Source: Nematostella vectensis
Lineage: Eukaryota > Cnidaria > Anthozoa > Actiniaria > Edwardsiidae
Reading direction: 5' to 3'
DNA: 60,000 nt
Assembly (NCBI RefSeq): GCF_932526225.1
Contig: NC_064039.1
Span: 4,541,001 to 4,601,000, forward strand
Within the stretch, counting starts at the first letter, position 1, and each line of letters begins with the position of its first letter. The translations under genes and the position numbers were made by a program. Below the pieces are notes generated by a model that had not been told where the DNA came from, did not search any database, and saw only the letters and a program-made list of their open reading frames with translations. Positions 1 through 13,400 of the stretch are shown piece after piece.

Positions 1-306
1 GTTTTGCTATTTTCGCCTCTAAATTAGCGTAAATCGGGCTGTAATTATACGTAAGAACTTTTTATTATAATAAACAACAGTAACAATCATGTTAGCCCTA
101 ATACGGGGCCTGGTGCATCCAATTTGATCCAGAAATGTTTGAAACCGCCTAGTCAGTTTGTTTTTGCCTATACGGCTCTTGTGGCTTTGCCCAATTCTAT
201 GGGCATGAGCTACTTCCGCTGGCGTTATGTAAAGTAAATGAGTGCGTTAAGGTGATGTTACACGCATCATTTCCGTTGATATCTGTCATTAAGCGTTTGC
301 GCGATT

Positions 307-744
307 TTGGAAGTCGAATCAAAAACTCGCAGTGCGTTGCCGTACCCAAAAACTCACAAATCTGACCCAGTTGCATTCATTCGGGGATACCATGAATACA
401 TGACTGAGTGGGAACCAGCACTACAAGATGTTTACAAACTTATGCGGGAACCAACTAACATAAAGGATCCGACTGCTGTTGCAATCGTAAGAGAAAAAGC
501 CACCAAAACGGTGATGGATGGAGATGGTCACCAAAATACTCTAGTTGACAATTACAAAGTTATCAGGCATATTCCCAAACTGATGTCAACGTTGGTTAAC
601 AAATATCTCAAGAGACCTACGAACTGTGAGAAAGTCGTAGTCAAAGGGAAGTGGGTGAACAGAGGTGGTGGCTATGGACTCGAGACTCCTTGTGAATACA
701 TATTTGAAGGTGACAGTTTTTCTTCTAGCTGGCTAAAGCGGTAA
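307..744 (+). CDS. HIRAN-like ORF of a dispersed repeat family, inside a DCTN1 intron
   Basis: This open frame of about 145 codons has no ATG at its 5' end: it opens on TTG and the first in-frame Met is about 30 codons in. The pattern FIRGYHEYMTEWEP, then REPTNIKDPTAVAI, then VIRHIPK, then a glycine-rich GGGYGLETPCEYIFEG end resembles the HIRAN fold (a hydrophobic start, an R-[ED]-P-x-N-x-x-D-x-x-A-[VI] core and a GHIP-like strand). I recognise this layout from repetitive ORFs in anthozoan genomes, where it is probably carried by a mobile element. HIRAN domains bind DNA ends in HLTF/Rad5-type proteins; whether this copy binds anything is unknown. It lies upstream of the first visible DCTN1 exon, so within or before a DCTN1 intron. 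A free-standing small gene is the alternative. Confidence 0.45.
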   Translation: MEVESKTRSALPYPKTHKSDPVAFIRGYHEYMTEWEPALQDVYKLMREPTNIKDPTAVAIVREKATKTVMDGDGHQNTLVDNYKVIRHIPKLMSTLVNKYLKRPTNCEKVVVKGKWVNRGGGYGLETPCEYIFEGDSFSSSWLKR

Positions 745-869
745 TTGGTAATCGAGGAATTTCATGCGACTGATCCGCACAAGACGATTAGCCATAGTAA
801 TTAGATTAGACAGTTAAAAATATGACGAAATATGACGTGCACTATCTGTTGTCATGCTGACAAATATTG

Positions 870-1080
870 GTGATGACCGTTTAATGGAGGTGAAAAACAA
901 TGAAATCAACCAATTGGGACCCTCCTTTGGTGACCGCGTCCGCTTTATAGAGGTGACCGCTCAATAGAGGTCAAATTTACAGTAAACATAAGGGGGGAAA
1001 TTCGGGACTTTGGCAAATGACCATTGAATAGAGGGTGACCGCTTAATAGAGGGCCGCTTAATAGAGGTTCGACTGTACTT
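870..1080. repeat. Short interspersed motif cluster (GACCGCTTAATAGAGG)
   Basis: At least five variants of a roughly 16-base motif, GACCGCTTAATAGAGG, occur within 200 bases, some adjacent and some separated by unrelated sequence (copies near 930, 950, 1020, 1040 and 1055). This looks like the end of a DNA transposon with repeated sub-terminal motifs. It contains no ORF. Confidence 0.5.
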
Positions 1081-1192
1081 TGTTTGCTGGAAATGTGAGT
1101 ATGATAGTGGGGACCTCCCTAACTGTAGTTTGTTTTATTGCTGGGGAAATAAATTGCTGTTTTCCTATTTGAGAATTTTGTCATCTATCTAG

Positions 1193-1412
1193 TTTGGATC
1201 CAGAGGATCCCTTGAGAATGTTGCCGCTGAGTCCAAAAGCTCCCCGCCTACATCCAAGATCCAGAGCCCAAAAACTAGCACAGTGAGCCAGCCAACACCC
1301 CGTGGCACTTCTCTACCTGAGCCAAAAGTAACAGGCAGGACATCGCTCCCAACAGCTTCAACTCCACCTATAGAGACAAAGCCAGCAGTTCACGCTGAGA
1401 GGAAGCCATCAG
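1193..1412 (+). CDS. DCTN1: DCTN1 exon: Ser/Thr/Pro-rich linker
   Basis: First DCTN1 exon in the window. It encodes a low-complexity stretch rich in S, T, P and K (for example [19 protein letters not shown]). This matches the basic, phosphorylatable linker that separates the microtubule-binding CAP-Gly head from the coiled coil in p150Glued. It ends in phase 1 and joins the coiled-coil exon at 1652. The acceptor is taken as the AG at 1191-1192. Confidence 0.85.
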
Positions 1413-4400
1413 GTGACTTTTACATACATATCTATTTAATAATCAGTAGTTAAGCTCTGTAGCTGGGACTGGGACATGTGCCACACCCAATAACTTTTAA
1501 AGTCATACTACAGAACTAGAAATATCTTTTCTGATATCATGTCTGGAGATTCTTTATCAATTTACATAGCTCAAGATCTCTAGAACTTTCCATGAAATAA
1601 GACAATCAGACAGACACAGGTAATGAATAATGTTTTTTTTATCCTTTTCAGGCCCAAGTGTGTCAGCAGACGAATTCTTGGAACTTCAGAAGAAGGTCTT
1701 AGACAAAGATAAAGTAATAGTGGACTTGGAGGGCAAATTAGAGACATTGAAAGCCAAGAGACTGGAAGACAAGCACAAGATGAAAGACCTTGAGAAAGCC
1801 AGAATGCAACTCCAGCAGGTACAGTATGTGGGATATATTTTGATTAATTAGATAATTAAAGTGCTTATAACCTTTAGCTTTCTATCTTTTTTTCTAAGAA
1901 TGAACTTGGTTTAAGCTTTCAAACGCGACCATTCTATGATACTCCAAAGTGGGGAGTTTGGTCGACCTGTGTGTATAGCGGCGTGATAAGGTGATGACGC
2001 GGTAGTGGACGTCAATCAACTACACAACTGGCCATAGATCAGAATCCAAAATCACACTTCTCTTCTGTGCCGATCATATGCAAATTTTTAACTTTAGTTC
2101 AACCAAAACATACCATAGTGAACACTTTCCCATTTAAAAATGTACTTTCCCATTTAAATGTGTACTTTTGCGAGAGCGTTGTTTTCACGTCCTCAAAACG
2201 CGGGTCAACCAATCAGAGACCGTCACCTCAATAGCCTTAATTCAACGCGTCTGGAGAACGCCAGTCAACCAATGAATTGATCTTGAAATTTGAGCCTTCG
2301 AGATTCTGCGTTCTTCCACGCGACTTGACCAATCACACCGAATCATTCCTATCCGGCAAAAAGGTCAATACAAATAGCCTTCTGTCAACAGATGCAGATT
2401 GCCGGTGATAACGATAATTAACGCGAACTAGGGGTCAGAAGAGATCAAATGGAGAAGATGACTTTAGAAAATAAAAGGAGTAGCCATACATCTTCAAAAC
2501 TACGTATGGTACTTGAACTTTAACAAGTCATTAAACAAGCTATTTCTAAAACCAACACCAAGGACACTCGAATTGGCTTACCCTAGTAATGACCTTTTTC
2601 TTCTTTGCACAGCTCTCCCAGAATCTCTTTTCGCTATACCAAATATGTCATGTCTTTCTGTGAACAATTCACCAAGTGGATATTTTTAGTGTTCCCAGGT
2701 CGGACTAATCATACTTGATCTTAATGAACCAAAGATGGCGCGAAACGAAATTGGCGCCCTTTTAGTCCCGTGGCTTGGCTACAATCCCGGCTGTATCCAG
2801 CCCAAATTTGTCTGCATCCAAATCAAATATTGTTCTTTTTGCCGTCGGTTTCATCCAAGAATGACCCATTCGTATTGTTCTCATTATAAAAAGATGCAGG
2901 AGAGAAATCTTCTAGCTCACGCTGCAAATGATGCCGTGTAACACGAGATCTCAGGGTATGGAATGAATTAATAAACATATTACTGTTTCAACAGATTCGG
3001 ATTATACAGCAAATCCAAGTGCGTTTTCGAACGCAGAACGTGCAATCTGTAATATAGGTGAACTCGAAAAATACCATCGTGTTTCGAAGCAATCACATAC
3101 GGAAAACCCCTTTAATAAAGCAAACCTATAACTACTGAAACATCTCACCGAAACGTGAAAGAGAAAGATAGTATACAACATCATCATTTTATACAAGGAG
3201 AACGAATAAAACCAATCACATTCCCAATCAGTGCGTTTGCAGACGCAACGAGTGTCTAGGATCGATTTACAAAGATACATAGGCATGGAAAGCCGGTAAA
3301 AATTTTTGTGTACTATGTATCTAAAGTGACTAGCCTTTAAACAATATATCGGCGTTTTCTTACTTTGTAAGTCAAGCACGCAAAATGTTTTGTTCATTTC
3401 ACAGAGATCGGACATAGCCATGCGTTATACTTCCCGATACTTCTACTTCTACTTTATTACTTTTCAACACTTTCGTATCAAGAAAAGATGACAAAATATA
3501 TATAAATCTAAATATATAAATCTAAATATAAATTAATAATAAATAGGTAATCCATAAATTCAGTCGACTTACTATATACAATAAAAATTAAAATAAATTA
3601 TAAAATAAGATAATACTTAAACAATAAAAATAGCATGATAATAAAAATTAGGCGATGAACTTGTTTACGTTATTACAAAAAGATGAATAACTATTTTCTT
3701 CTCTAAGTTCAATTGATAAATTGTTCCAATCTTTGATTGTTCTGGGAAAGAAACTATATAAATAATAATCGTGACGTGCCTTAGGCTGTATAAATGTATT
3801 ACTTGAATAACTTCGAGTATGACGCATTGAACGTTGATAATAATTAGGTATCGGCAATGCAATGCCATTATTTACTGATAAATAAAACATTTTTACACGG
3901 TGAGCCTTTCTCCTCTCACTCAGCAGATCCAAAGAAAGGGATTGTCTCATTATTGTAACACTAGAGTTCCAGTCGTAATCCCGCTTTATGAATCTCACCG
4001 CACGTCGCTGGACTGCTTCAATCTTGTCCACTTGATCCTGTCTATAAGGGTCCCATACAGCAGCTGAATATTCTAGATGTGACCTTACAAGTGTAACATA
4101 GGCTACACGCTTGGTGACCTCAGAACATGAATACAAGTTCCTTTTTATGAATCCAAGTGTTGAGTTAGCCTTGTTTACGATCTTGTTTACTTGAACATTC
4201 CACCGTAAATCATCAGACAGCAAAACGCCCAGGTAGGGATGCTGTTTAACACCTGAGAGTTTCTGATTATATAAAGTATAATCTTTCAGTACTGGTGATT
4301 TATTTCTGTAGACTGACATTTTGTAACATTTGGTAGGGTTAAAAACCATTTGCCATCTTTCGGCCCATAGCCCCACTCTGTCCAAGTCCCTCTGCAAGAC

Positions 4401-7400
4401 TAGGGTATCATCGTCATGTGTAATTTGGTGGTACAGCAGGGCATCATCAGCAAATAGCCTTAAAGTGCATTCCAAGTTCTCCTGCATGTCATTAATAAAC
4501 AGGAGGAACATCAATGGACCAAGTACAGTGCCTTGCGGCACTCCTGATGTTACGTCTACTGGTTTTGATGAAACACCGTCCACTACGACTCTTTGTGTTC
4601 TATTGGTGAGCCATGACTTAATCCATGCAAGTGTTCTACCTTGAATACCATAATACAGTAATTTACTGATCAAGCGACCATGTGCGACCTTGTCAAAGGC
4701 CTTACTGAAGTCAAGTATCAGCATGTCTATTTGACCACCGTTATCCGTATTTCGTGCCAGGTCTTCAACTGTTAATAGAAGCTGGGTTTCGCATGAATGG
4801 TTTTTGCGAAACCCGTGTTTCGCACACACTCAAGAGTAGGCTTTGAAAACAAACCGGAAAGTGTGCGTTTTAAAGACGCAGGCTAGTCAATAGTGTGAAA
4901 GAATCTAATTTTCGGTACGAGAAACACATTATGGCGTTTGTAATTGGTTGTTAGAAGACGAGGTTGATACAACTTTCTTATTCAAACATCAAAAGCAAGC
5001 TGTTATAAGTTGATTTACGTCTAGTTATGTGCTTTGGGAAAGCACCCGACTCCGGGACAGATGGAGCACCAAAGGTTGAGCTCTCTGTTGGTGGTCATAT
5101 GATATGATTAAAAAACTGCTATCTTGTAAGCTAGGAGATAAGGCCCGAACAAACCGGAAAGTGTGCGTTTTAAAGACGCAGGCTAGTCAATAGTGTAGAA
5201 GAATCTAATTTTCGGTACAAGAAACACATGGCGCTTGTAATTGCTTGTAAGGACATGATATAATTTTTCTTGTTCAAGCATCAAAGCAAGCTGTTATTAG
5301 TTGATTTATAGTTGATTTACGTCTTTAAAGCTAGCTATGTGCTTTTGGTTTGCTTTATTTTTGGTATAAGTTCATAATATTTCCTACATTCATGTCACCA
5401 TCCTGGGCTTACATTCAAAGTAGTGGACTACAATTTCTTTCATTGAGGATTTTTGTCTATAGTTTGGTGAGCTTGAGTATAAGCAGGGTATAAATAACAA
5501 TGTCAAGTAATTTATCCCTTAGGATAAAACCAATCGCATGTCTATTAGTGCGTTCGAAAATGCAACGGTCTAGATATTCATGCAAGCATGAGATCAAGAG
5601 ACAGATATAGGCATGGAAAGGCAGTGAAAATATTATATCCTCGCAAACTTTAAACACCGCCAGATTACTGTTTTCCAAAAGTAGTTGTTTATCCGAGAAC
5701 TAGACATTTTGCTGCCAATAAACAGTGAACAATACGCTCTGAGAATAAAGCCGATGTTTTGGGATGTTGGCGCGTTCTAGAGACCCCTTTTAGGGGTAGC
5801 GATGAGTAAGTTCGAGATTTGCCGAGGCGCCAAGACCGCGTTTTAGAATCCGAGCCCGAGACTTTAAGTCAAATTTCGGAATCCGTGTCCGAGCTTTTAC
5901 TAGCTTGTGTTCGGACATCAGATAACTTGCTCGAGGTATGACATAAACATTAGTTGAAAAAGAATAGCTAGAGCGGAAAGGTTTAAGACTCGAGACTTGA
6001 AAAATAGGGAAACCCTTAGCAGTAACGACATAAAACAGATCGCGTTTAACAGAGACTCCGAGAACGTGGTAGAAAAAGAGGCTCCAAGACCCTAAAATGT
6101 CGGGGGGGGGGGGGGGGGGGGGGAAACGAGAGACTTCCGTAAAAACGCCGAGATTCGGGGACTTTGCGAAATTTTTGCGAGATTTTCGAAATTTTAAGGT
6201 ACCCATCGTTACCCCTTACGTATATTACAGATTGCACGTTCTTTTTGCAATTGGTTCCCTCCAAGAATGACCCATTCGTATTGTTCTCATTATAAAAAGA
6301 TCTTCTAGCTCACGCTGCACATGATGCCGTGTAACACGAGATCTCAGGGTATGGAATGAATTGATAAACAATTTGCTGTTGTTGCAATTAAATATTGACA
6401 GATTCTGATTATACAGCAAATCAAAACGTAGTAAGTGCGTTTTCGAACGCAGAACGTGCAATCTGTAATATAGATGAACTCGAAAAATACCATCGTGTTT
6501 CGAAGCAACCACAACTTGAGTAAATAGCCGTGGGTATAGGTGCTGGGCCTCCCACATGCTAACTTTGTCAAGTTGAAAAAATGTAACACCAAGCTGTAAT
6601 ATCCGACTGTTCCTATGCATGAATCTACGATACTGTAGGATGATAATAGGCTAAATTCTTTTAAACAGATTATCTGTTCAAATCTTTTGATTTTTCTCTA
6701 GAATTATATTATGTGCATCGAATTGCGCTCTTTTGCTCGACTGGTGCTTGGAATGCTTGTGTGCCAAGAGCAAAGCTCCCTAGCTCGGGCTTTATCTCCT
6801 AGCTTACAAGATAGCAGTTTTTTAATCATATCATATGACCACCAACAGAGAGCTCAACCTTTGGTGCTCCATCTGTCCCGGAGTCGGGTGCTTTCCCAAA
6901 GCACATAACTAGACGTAAATCAACTTATAACAGCTTGCTTTTGATGTTTGAATAAGAAAGTTGTATCAACCTCGTCTTCTAACAACCAATTACAAACGCC
7001 ATAATGTGTTTCTCGTACCGAAAATTAGATTCTTTCACACTATTGACTAGCCTGCGTCTTTAAAACGCACAGTTTCCGGTTTGTTTTCAAAGCCTACTCT
7101 TGAGTGTCTATCGAGAAGAAAATATAACGCATGGCTATGTCCAATCTCTGTGAAACGAACAAAACATTTTGCGTGCTTGACTTACAAAGTAAGAAAACGC
7201 CGATATATTGTTTAGAGGCTAGTCACTTTAGATACATAGTACACAAAATTTTTTACCGGCTTTCCATGCCTATGTATATTTGTAAATCGATCCTAGACAC
7301 TCGTTGCGTCTGCAAACGCACTGATTGGGAATGTGATTGGCTTTTATTCGTTCTCCTTGTAATAAATGATGATGTTGTATACTATCTTTCTCTTTCAAGT

Positions 7401-10400
7401 TTCGGTGAGATGTTTCAGTAGTTATAGGTTTGCTTTATTAAAGGGGTTTTCCGTATGTGATTGCTTCGAAACACGATGGTATTTTTCGAGTTCACCTATA
7501 TTACAGATTGCACGTTCTGCGTTCGAAAACGCACTTTGATTTGCTGTATAATCCGAATCTGTTGAAACAGTAAATTGTTTATCAATTCATTCCATACCCT
7601 GAGATCTCGTGTTACACGGCATCATGTGCAGCGTGAGCTAGAAGATTTCTCTCCTGCATCTTTTTATAATGAGAACAATACGAATGGGTCATTCTTGGAT
7701 GAAACCGAGGGCAAAAAGAACAATATTTGATTTGGATGCAGACAAATTTGGGCTGGATACAGCCGGGATTGTAGCCAAGCCACGGGACTAAAAGGGCGCC
7801 AATTTCGTTTCGCGCCATCACAAGTCTTTGGTTCATTGAGATCAAGTATGATTAGTCCGACCTGGGAACACTAAAAATATCCACTTGGTGAATTGTTCAC
7901 AGAAAGACATGACATATTTGGTATAGCGAAAAGAGATTCTGGGAGAGCTGTGCAAAGAAGAAAAAGGTCATTACTAGGGTAAGCCAATTCGAGTGTCCTT
8001 GGTGTTGGTTTTAGAAATAGCTTGTTTAATGACTTGTTAAAGTTCAAGTACCATACATAGTTTTGAAGATGTATGGCTACTCCTTTTATTTTCTAAAGTC
8101 ATCTTCTCCATTTGATCTCTTCTGACCCCTAGTTCGCTTTAATTATCGTTATCACCGGCAATCTGCATCTGTTGACAGAAGGCTATTTGTATTGACCTTT
8201 TTGCCGGATAGGAATGATTCGGTGTGATTGGTCAAGTCGCGTGGAAGAACGCAGAATCTCGAAGGCTCAAATTTCAAGATCAATTCATTGGTTGACTGGC
8301 GTTCTCCAGACGCGTTGAATTAAGGCTATTGAGGTGACGGTCTCTGATTGGTTGACCCGCGTTTTGAGGACGTGAAAACAACGCTCTCGCAAAAGTACAC
8401 ATTTAAATGGGAAAGTACATTTTTAAATGGGAAAGTGTTAGTGATACAATAATCAAAACAAAATCATGTCATTCATCGATCGGCTAAGGGCTACAAGGAC
8501 TTCCATCTCAACTGCTCAATGGGCGTCAAAATTCAATTTGCATTTCCCGAGACAGTTTCACGTTGGCTGAGATTTTGTTTGGGTTAACAAATGCAGCAAA
8601 TCGTCTCTTTATATGAAGAAAACAACAAATCAATAACAGTTTTACCTGCATGACGTATCCACATTACAAGAAATATTTTTAGTGAATTTATCTCTCATAG
8701 TTTGTCGAGGATTTAAAGCGAATGAAAACATCAATATCAAATTTGATTTGAAATTTGATGTGAAATTGATTCAAAATAATGTTACTACTGCAGTTTTTTG
8801 CGCAGTTCTAACTAATCATTCCACTAACTAATTAGTTAGTCGAATGATTGTTAAATAAAAAGAGCATACAAAAGGTTGAATTATAGTTGCTTTTTAATAG
8901 ATTCAATAAAAACGGGAAAAAGCATATCGATAAGCCTTCTTCAAATCTTACAAACTCTTATTGCTGTACACACACAAGCTGCTGGTTGTGTTACCTTTTC
9001 ATGCTAAAATTCCATAGTTCAATTTTAGCTAAACTCTTTGAAGGCAACAGCATGGAAGAAACTGAAAGATATAAAAAATCAATTACAATCTCAATATGTA
9101 AACAAATTTTATCAACGGTAATTTTGAAACATTATGCAAAATCTATTCGACGCGTAAGTTTGAAGCGAGTTTGTGACCAACCTCCATACAACAGTTTCCA
9201 CATTTACACTTGATAAATGATCAGATGCTGGGAAAGCAATAAAGTTTCACTTTTCCGTCCGTGTCACTCGAACTAAGCAAGCTGTGTGTGTCTTTTGTTT
9301 TGCTTTATATAACTTATTTGTGTTGTTAGGATCTCAACAAAGAACACAAATATAAATATATACAAGATACACACAAAAACCCCTTACCAGTCTCCCTTGT
9401 AGTTAGGCTGTAAAAATCCTTGAGGGCTTGTTTGTTGTATTCCACCAGCCATTTCTTGTCTAGTTAATCTAGTGGCTTGCCTGTCTTAGAGTTGTTCAAG
9501 TCTGTCAATTTTTTATTGAAGTTCCCCAAAAGATTGATGCCAGGGATGTAAGAAGAATTCAGAATCCTCAGATTCTATATCGCTGAAATTAGGATTTCTA
9601 CTGTTGAAAAACATCCAATTTCCGTCTGCGCTTGTTTTCACTCTCTCGTATGGTCTTACGCATCAAAATGTCAGAGCTTGATCCCGCCAAGAACGTGACC
9701 TGGTCACGTGGAAATTACCTAGTTTATTTCTACTTCAAATTTGTTCCAAAAAAGCAAATAGTGTCAAATGGACAGAGCTTTGTCAGTTGCATTTGAGAAA
9801 TGTCCTTAGGCCCTTGCAAACCAAATGTCATCTCGGAGGTCTAGTTTATAAATGGTTATTTTATCCCATTGAAGTCATAAGCAATTAGTCTAAAACACAT
9901 TACCTATCTGTTAAAACACATTTTAGCTATCTGTTTAAAGCAAGAGAAAATAAGTATTTGGAAGTTTTTTTAATTTGTAGAATTGAATAAATTTTTAGCT
10001 AATTTACAATTTTGATTTCTTAGTCACCTGTTTAATGTCAACAATATGTGCTAGACAAAAATAGACTGTAGCAAAAAGTCCATGTTGGGTGGGTAGAAAA
10101 AAGTTTGCAGATATCTCCTCCTATGATATACTTTCCAGTTATTTTATAGAAAGACTAATGTACAGGTAAGAGTCTTGTAGCTAAAACTTATTTATTTTAT
10201 TGTATTTGTTTTTCTGCAGATGATAGAATATAAATCAAAATGGCAAGAAGCCCAGAGAGATTTGCAAAACCAGCTTACTGCAGCAAAAAAGGTAAAGAAA
10301 AACTTATCCAATTAGTTTTAACAATAATTATTTTTTGCTTCATTATACTGGACAAAAGACATTTTGCAAGATTCAAAGACTCTTGATCATTTCTTTGTTT

Positions 10401-13400
10401 CAATTCCAATCTTCACTATTTTGATTTCTTTTTATATCTTTTTAATGCTTTCAATTGCTATGAACAAAACTATTTAAAAAATGAATTTCTAAAGGAAAGC
10501 TTAGGGTTGCTTTCCTATTTTTTGTAATATACATTAGTGGAAATTTTACTATTTGTTTAACAGTTTTCCTAAAAAAAATTTTTTTTCTAGCATACTGATT
10601 TTTATTACATTTGCTATTTCATTTAATTTAATATATTTAGTGTTATCTACAAATTTCATAACCTTAGCCATGGGATTTTCAAAGTATTGATAATTTCTTT
10701 GTCTAACCTTTCTGCAGTTTTTATGCAAATTTATGTTTGCCCCTCATTGAATGAAATATAGTATTGAGCAATTGGTTGTCATGGTAACGCATCTCAAAAC
10801 CTAGTTGAAAAGATGCTTTTCCATGCAATTGATCTTTTAATGTCAGCACTATCATTGATATAACATCAGTAGTGATTTGTAATTATTTTTGCTTTGCATA
10901 AACATTTCTAATAATACTGGTAGTTGGTATACATAGGTTTTAATCATCATTCTTGTCTTTCTAGGTTCTGCAGAAAATTATTCATAAAATTTTCCCAGAG
11001 TAACGTTTCAATTATTTATATTATTTATATGGGAATACACCATATTTTCCAGGACACATTTTTTTATTCACACTTAACACACTTTTAAAATCCCATTTTA
11101 GGCATGATACAATATGAAAATAAAATGGAACATTTTTTTTTTGTTAGAGAGATTGGGAAAACTAAAGAAGAAATTAAGTTTTGTGTATAGATCACCAAAC
11201 ACCATACTGAGTAAACAATTCTGGTACCTTAGACCCTGTCCTCTATTATTCTCTACTGGTTTCTCTATACTGTGCATCAAGGCAGATCCTGGGGGGGGAC
11301 TGAGGGGCTCTGATTTGATTAATTTTTGTTACATTTTTTGTTTTATCCGTTTTCTTATTTGTCCACCCTTCTTATTTAGAAGTCTGGATCTGTCAGTGAA
11401 TGTGTGTTTTTTTCTCTTCTAATAACTTAATTTACAACATGACCAGGAGCTCAAAGAGGTGCTTCAGAGTAAAGACTCAGAGGATCTAACTGAGCTTCAG
11501 GAGGCAGTAGAGATGGCCACCCTCGACAAAGAGATGGCAGAAGAGAGGGTTGGTAGAGTTGTTTTTAACTTTGAAAATCCACCGTTTAGAAGGAAAAAAA
11601 TGGGAGCTTTCCCTTAAAATTACCACATTTATCTTTAGCCGCACTTAGTCTTAGTCATCCGCCATATATATTAAAAGAATCAAAGAGATCTAGCCTTAGC
11701 ATGCCCCCCCCTCCAAAAAAAAACTAAACCTTCGCACTAGAAGCACAATTGATTTTCCTTGTGTAGCTCATAAACACAAATGGATATCTAACCCTATTGC
11801 ATCACATTCCATTTCAAAAAAGTATCTTTCTTGAATTGTTCAGTTAAGTACAGTTTTATTCTATTTTATGTATACTACAGCTTGAGGGCATGATGCAAGA
11901 GAATGAGCAACTAAAGGAGAGAGTTGAAGAGTTGACCCTTGATCTGGAGATTTTAAGGAGTGAGATCAGCGAAGGAGGTATATGCTTTTAGCATTTTGAA
12001 CTGCATTATATGCAATAATGAAGAACTATAGCCCCTCTTTTTTATCTGAAATTATTGCTGCCCAAGTGCCATAGATAAGTAACTATAATACATACTTTGA
12101 AATTTAATTACCATGAAATTATACTGTAGGTACTGTAAAATGAGATACCCTGACAGATTTTGGCTCACAGCAAAAGTACAAATTTCTCTATAAAAACACT
12201 GCTCTCTTTTAAATAACCGTTGGTGTGAATTGTTGAAGGTGTTGAAGGGGCGGCTGCAAATGCACAGGTTAAACAACTTGAGCAGCAGAACACCAGACTG
12301 AAGGAGGCCATTGTCAGGTAATTGCGATTATCTGTGTCTGGACATTCTATGCTGTTTGGGGATCTCACTCATGATAGACAGAAATCTTTTCCAAAAGAAA
12401 CCAGAAAATATGTTACTGGTGCCATGATTTTTCTTTTGAGTTATTGTAGCCTATTGTAACTCTAGTGAGTTATGTATAGCTTGTTGGATGCAAAAAAACC
12501 CACTAAAGTCATGGAAAATATTATTTTGCATCCTGCAGGGTTCCAACAGGAAATCGTGGAAAATCATGAAATCTAGAAATGTCCTGCTCCAGGCCACGGA
12601 AGTTATGTATTTTGAATAAAAACCCACCAAAGCCATGGAAAATATCATGCGATAAATACAGTATATGAAATATTAAGTGTATTTTTGTGTTGCCTTCAGA
12701 TTATACGTTTATGTATGAAGGTATTTTTTTTATATTAAGGCTCATTAATTTGAGAAGTTCATTAAAAGTCAAGGAATTTTGAAATTTGTTACTAGGCTGT
12801 TTAAAATTATCAGATCATAACTTTTTTGTACATTATTTTTTGTAGGTTTAAAGAGATTCAGATGAGTGACAAGCAGCAGTTGCAGTCATTACAGAAACAA
12901 GTCAAGGACCTCCATTCTGCCAACACATCACTACAAGCTGACAAGGACAAGCTCATGGAGGAAGCAGAGGTGATCCTAGCGTTGACTGCAGTGTCATTAC
13001 AACCCATGCTTGAACTTTACCTTTATTTCGATGGGCCAGCAGTTTAATGCCTGAAGGGAAAGGGGGTTGTCCAATTATAGCTGCTATTGCTCAAATGTAG
13101 TGAGGCCTATTGAGGTTGAGTTGAAGGCTTGTGAAGATTTTCATTCAATAACTTGGACAGCTTTTCTTTGACATGCAATGATTATCGACTGTAATTGGCA
13201 TGTAATCATTGACATGTATTCATCTTTGGCAGCAACTTGAGAGCACACTAGCAGAGCTCAAGGAGCAGGTGGACACAGCTTTGGGGGCGGAAGAGATGGT
13301 AGAGACCTTGACTGACAAGAATCTGGAGTTGGAAGAAGAACTGAAAACACTGCGTGACACTGTGTCAGACTTGGTAAGGCGTACAAAAGAACTGGAACAA

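Larger units (their letters stand above)
2123..8438. mobile_element. 6.3 kb foldback DNA element with long inverted arms
   Basis: The left arm (2123-3425, continuing at about 4827-5147 after a LINE insertion) is the reverse complement of the right arm (about 6785-8438), each arm about 1.6 kb with few differences by eye. Tips are ACACTTTCCC at 2123 and GGGAAAGTGT ending at 8438. Next to the tip is a short repeat of CTTTCCCATTTAAA. The 6-base TAGTGA directly flanks both sides (2117-2122 and 8439-8444), a likely target-site duplication. The spacer 5148-6784 holds diverged direct copies of arm segments (5150-5345 repeats 4848-5040; 6238-6500 repeats 2855-3090). I found no transposase. The short ORFs in the arms (about 3002-3421 minus, 7131-7421 plus, 2735-2941 plus, 7612-7845 minus) are the same sequence read in both arms and look non-coding. 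Confidence 0.8.

Noticed and set aside
3002-3421. 139-codon minus frame and its mirror at 7131-7421
   Set aside because: The same sequence in both arms of the foldback element; no domain features, and the frame ends differ between the two arms.
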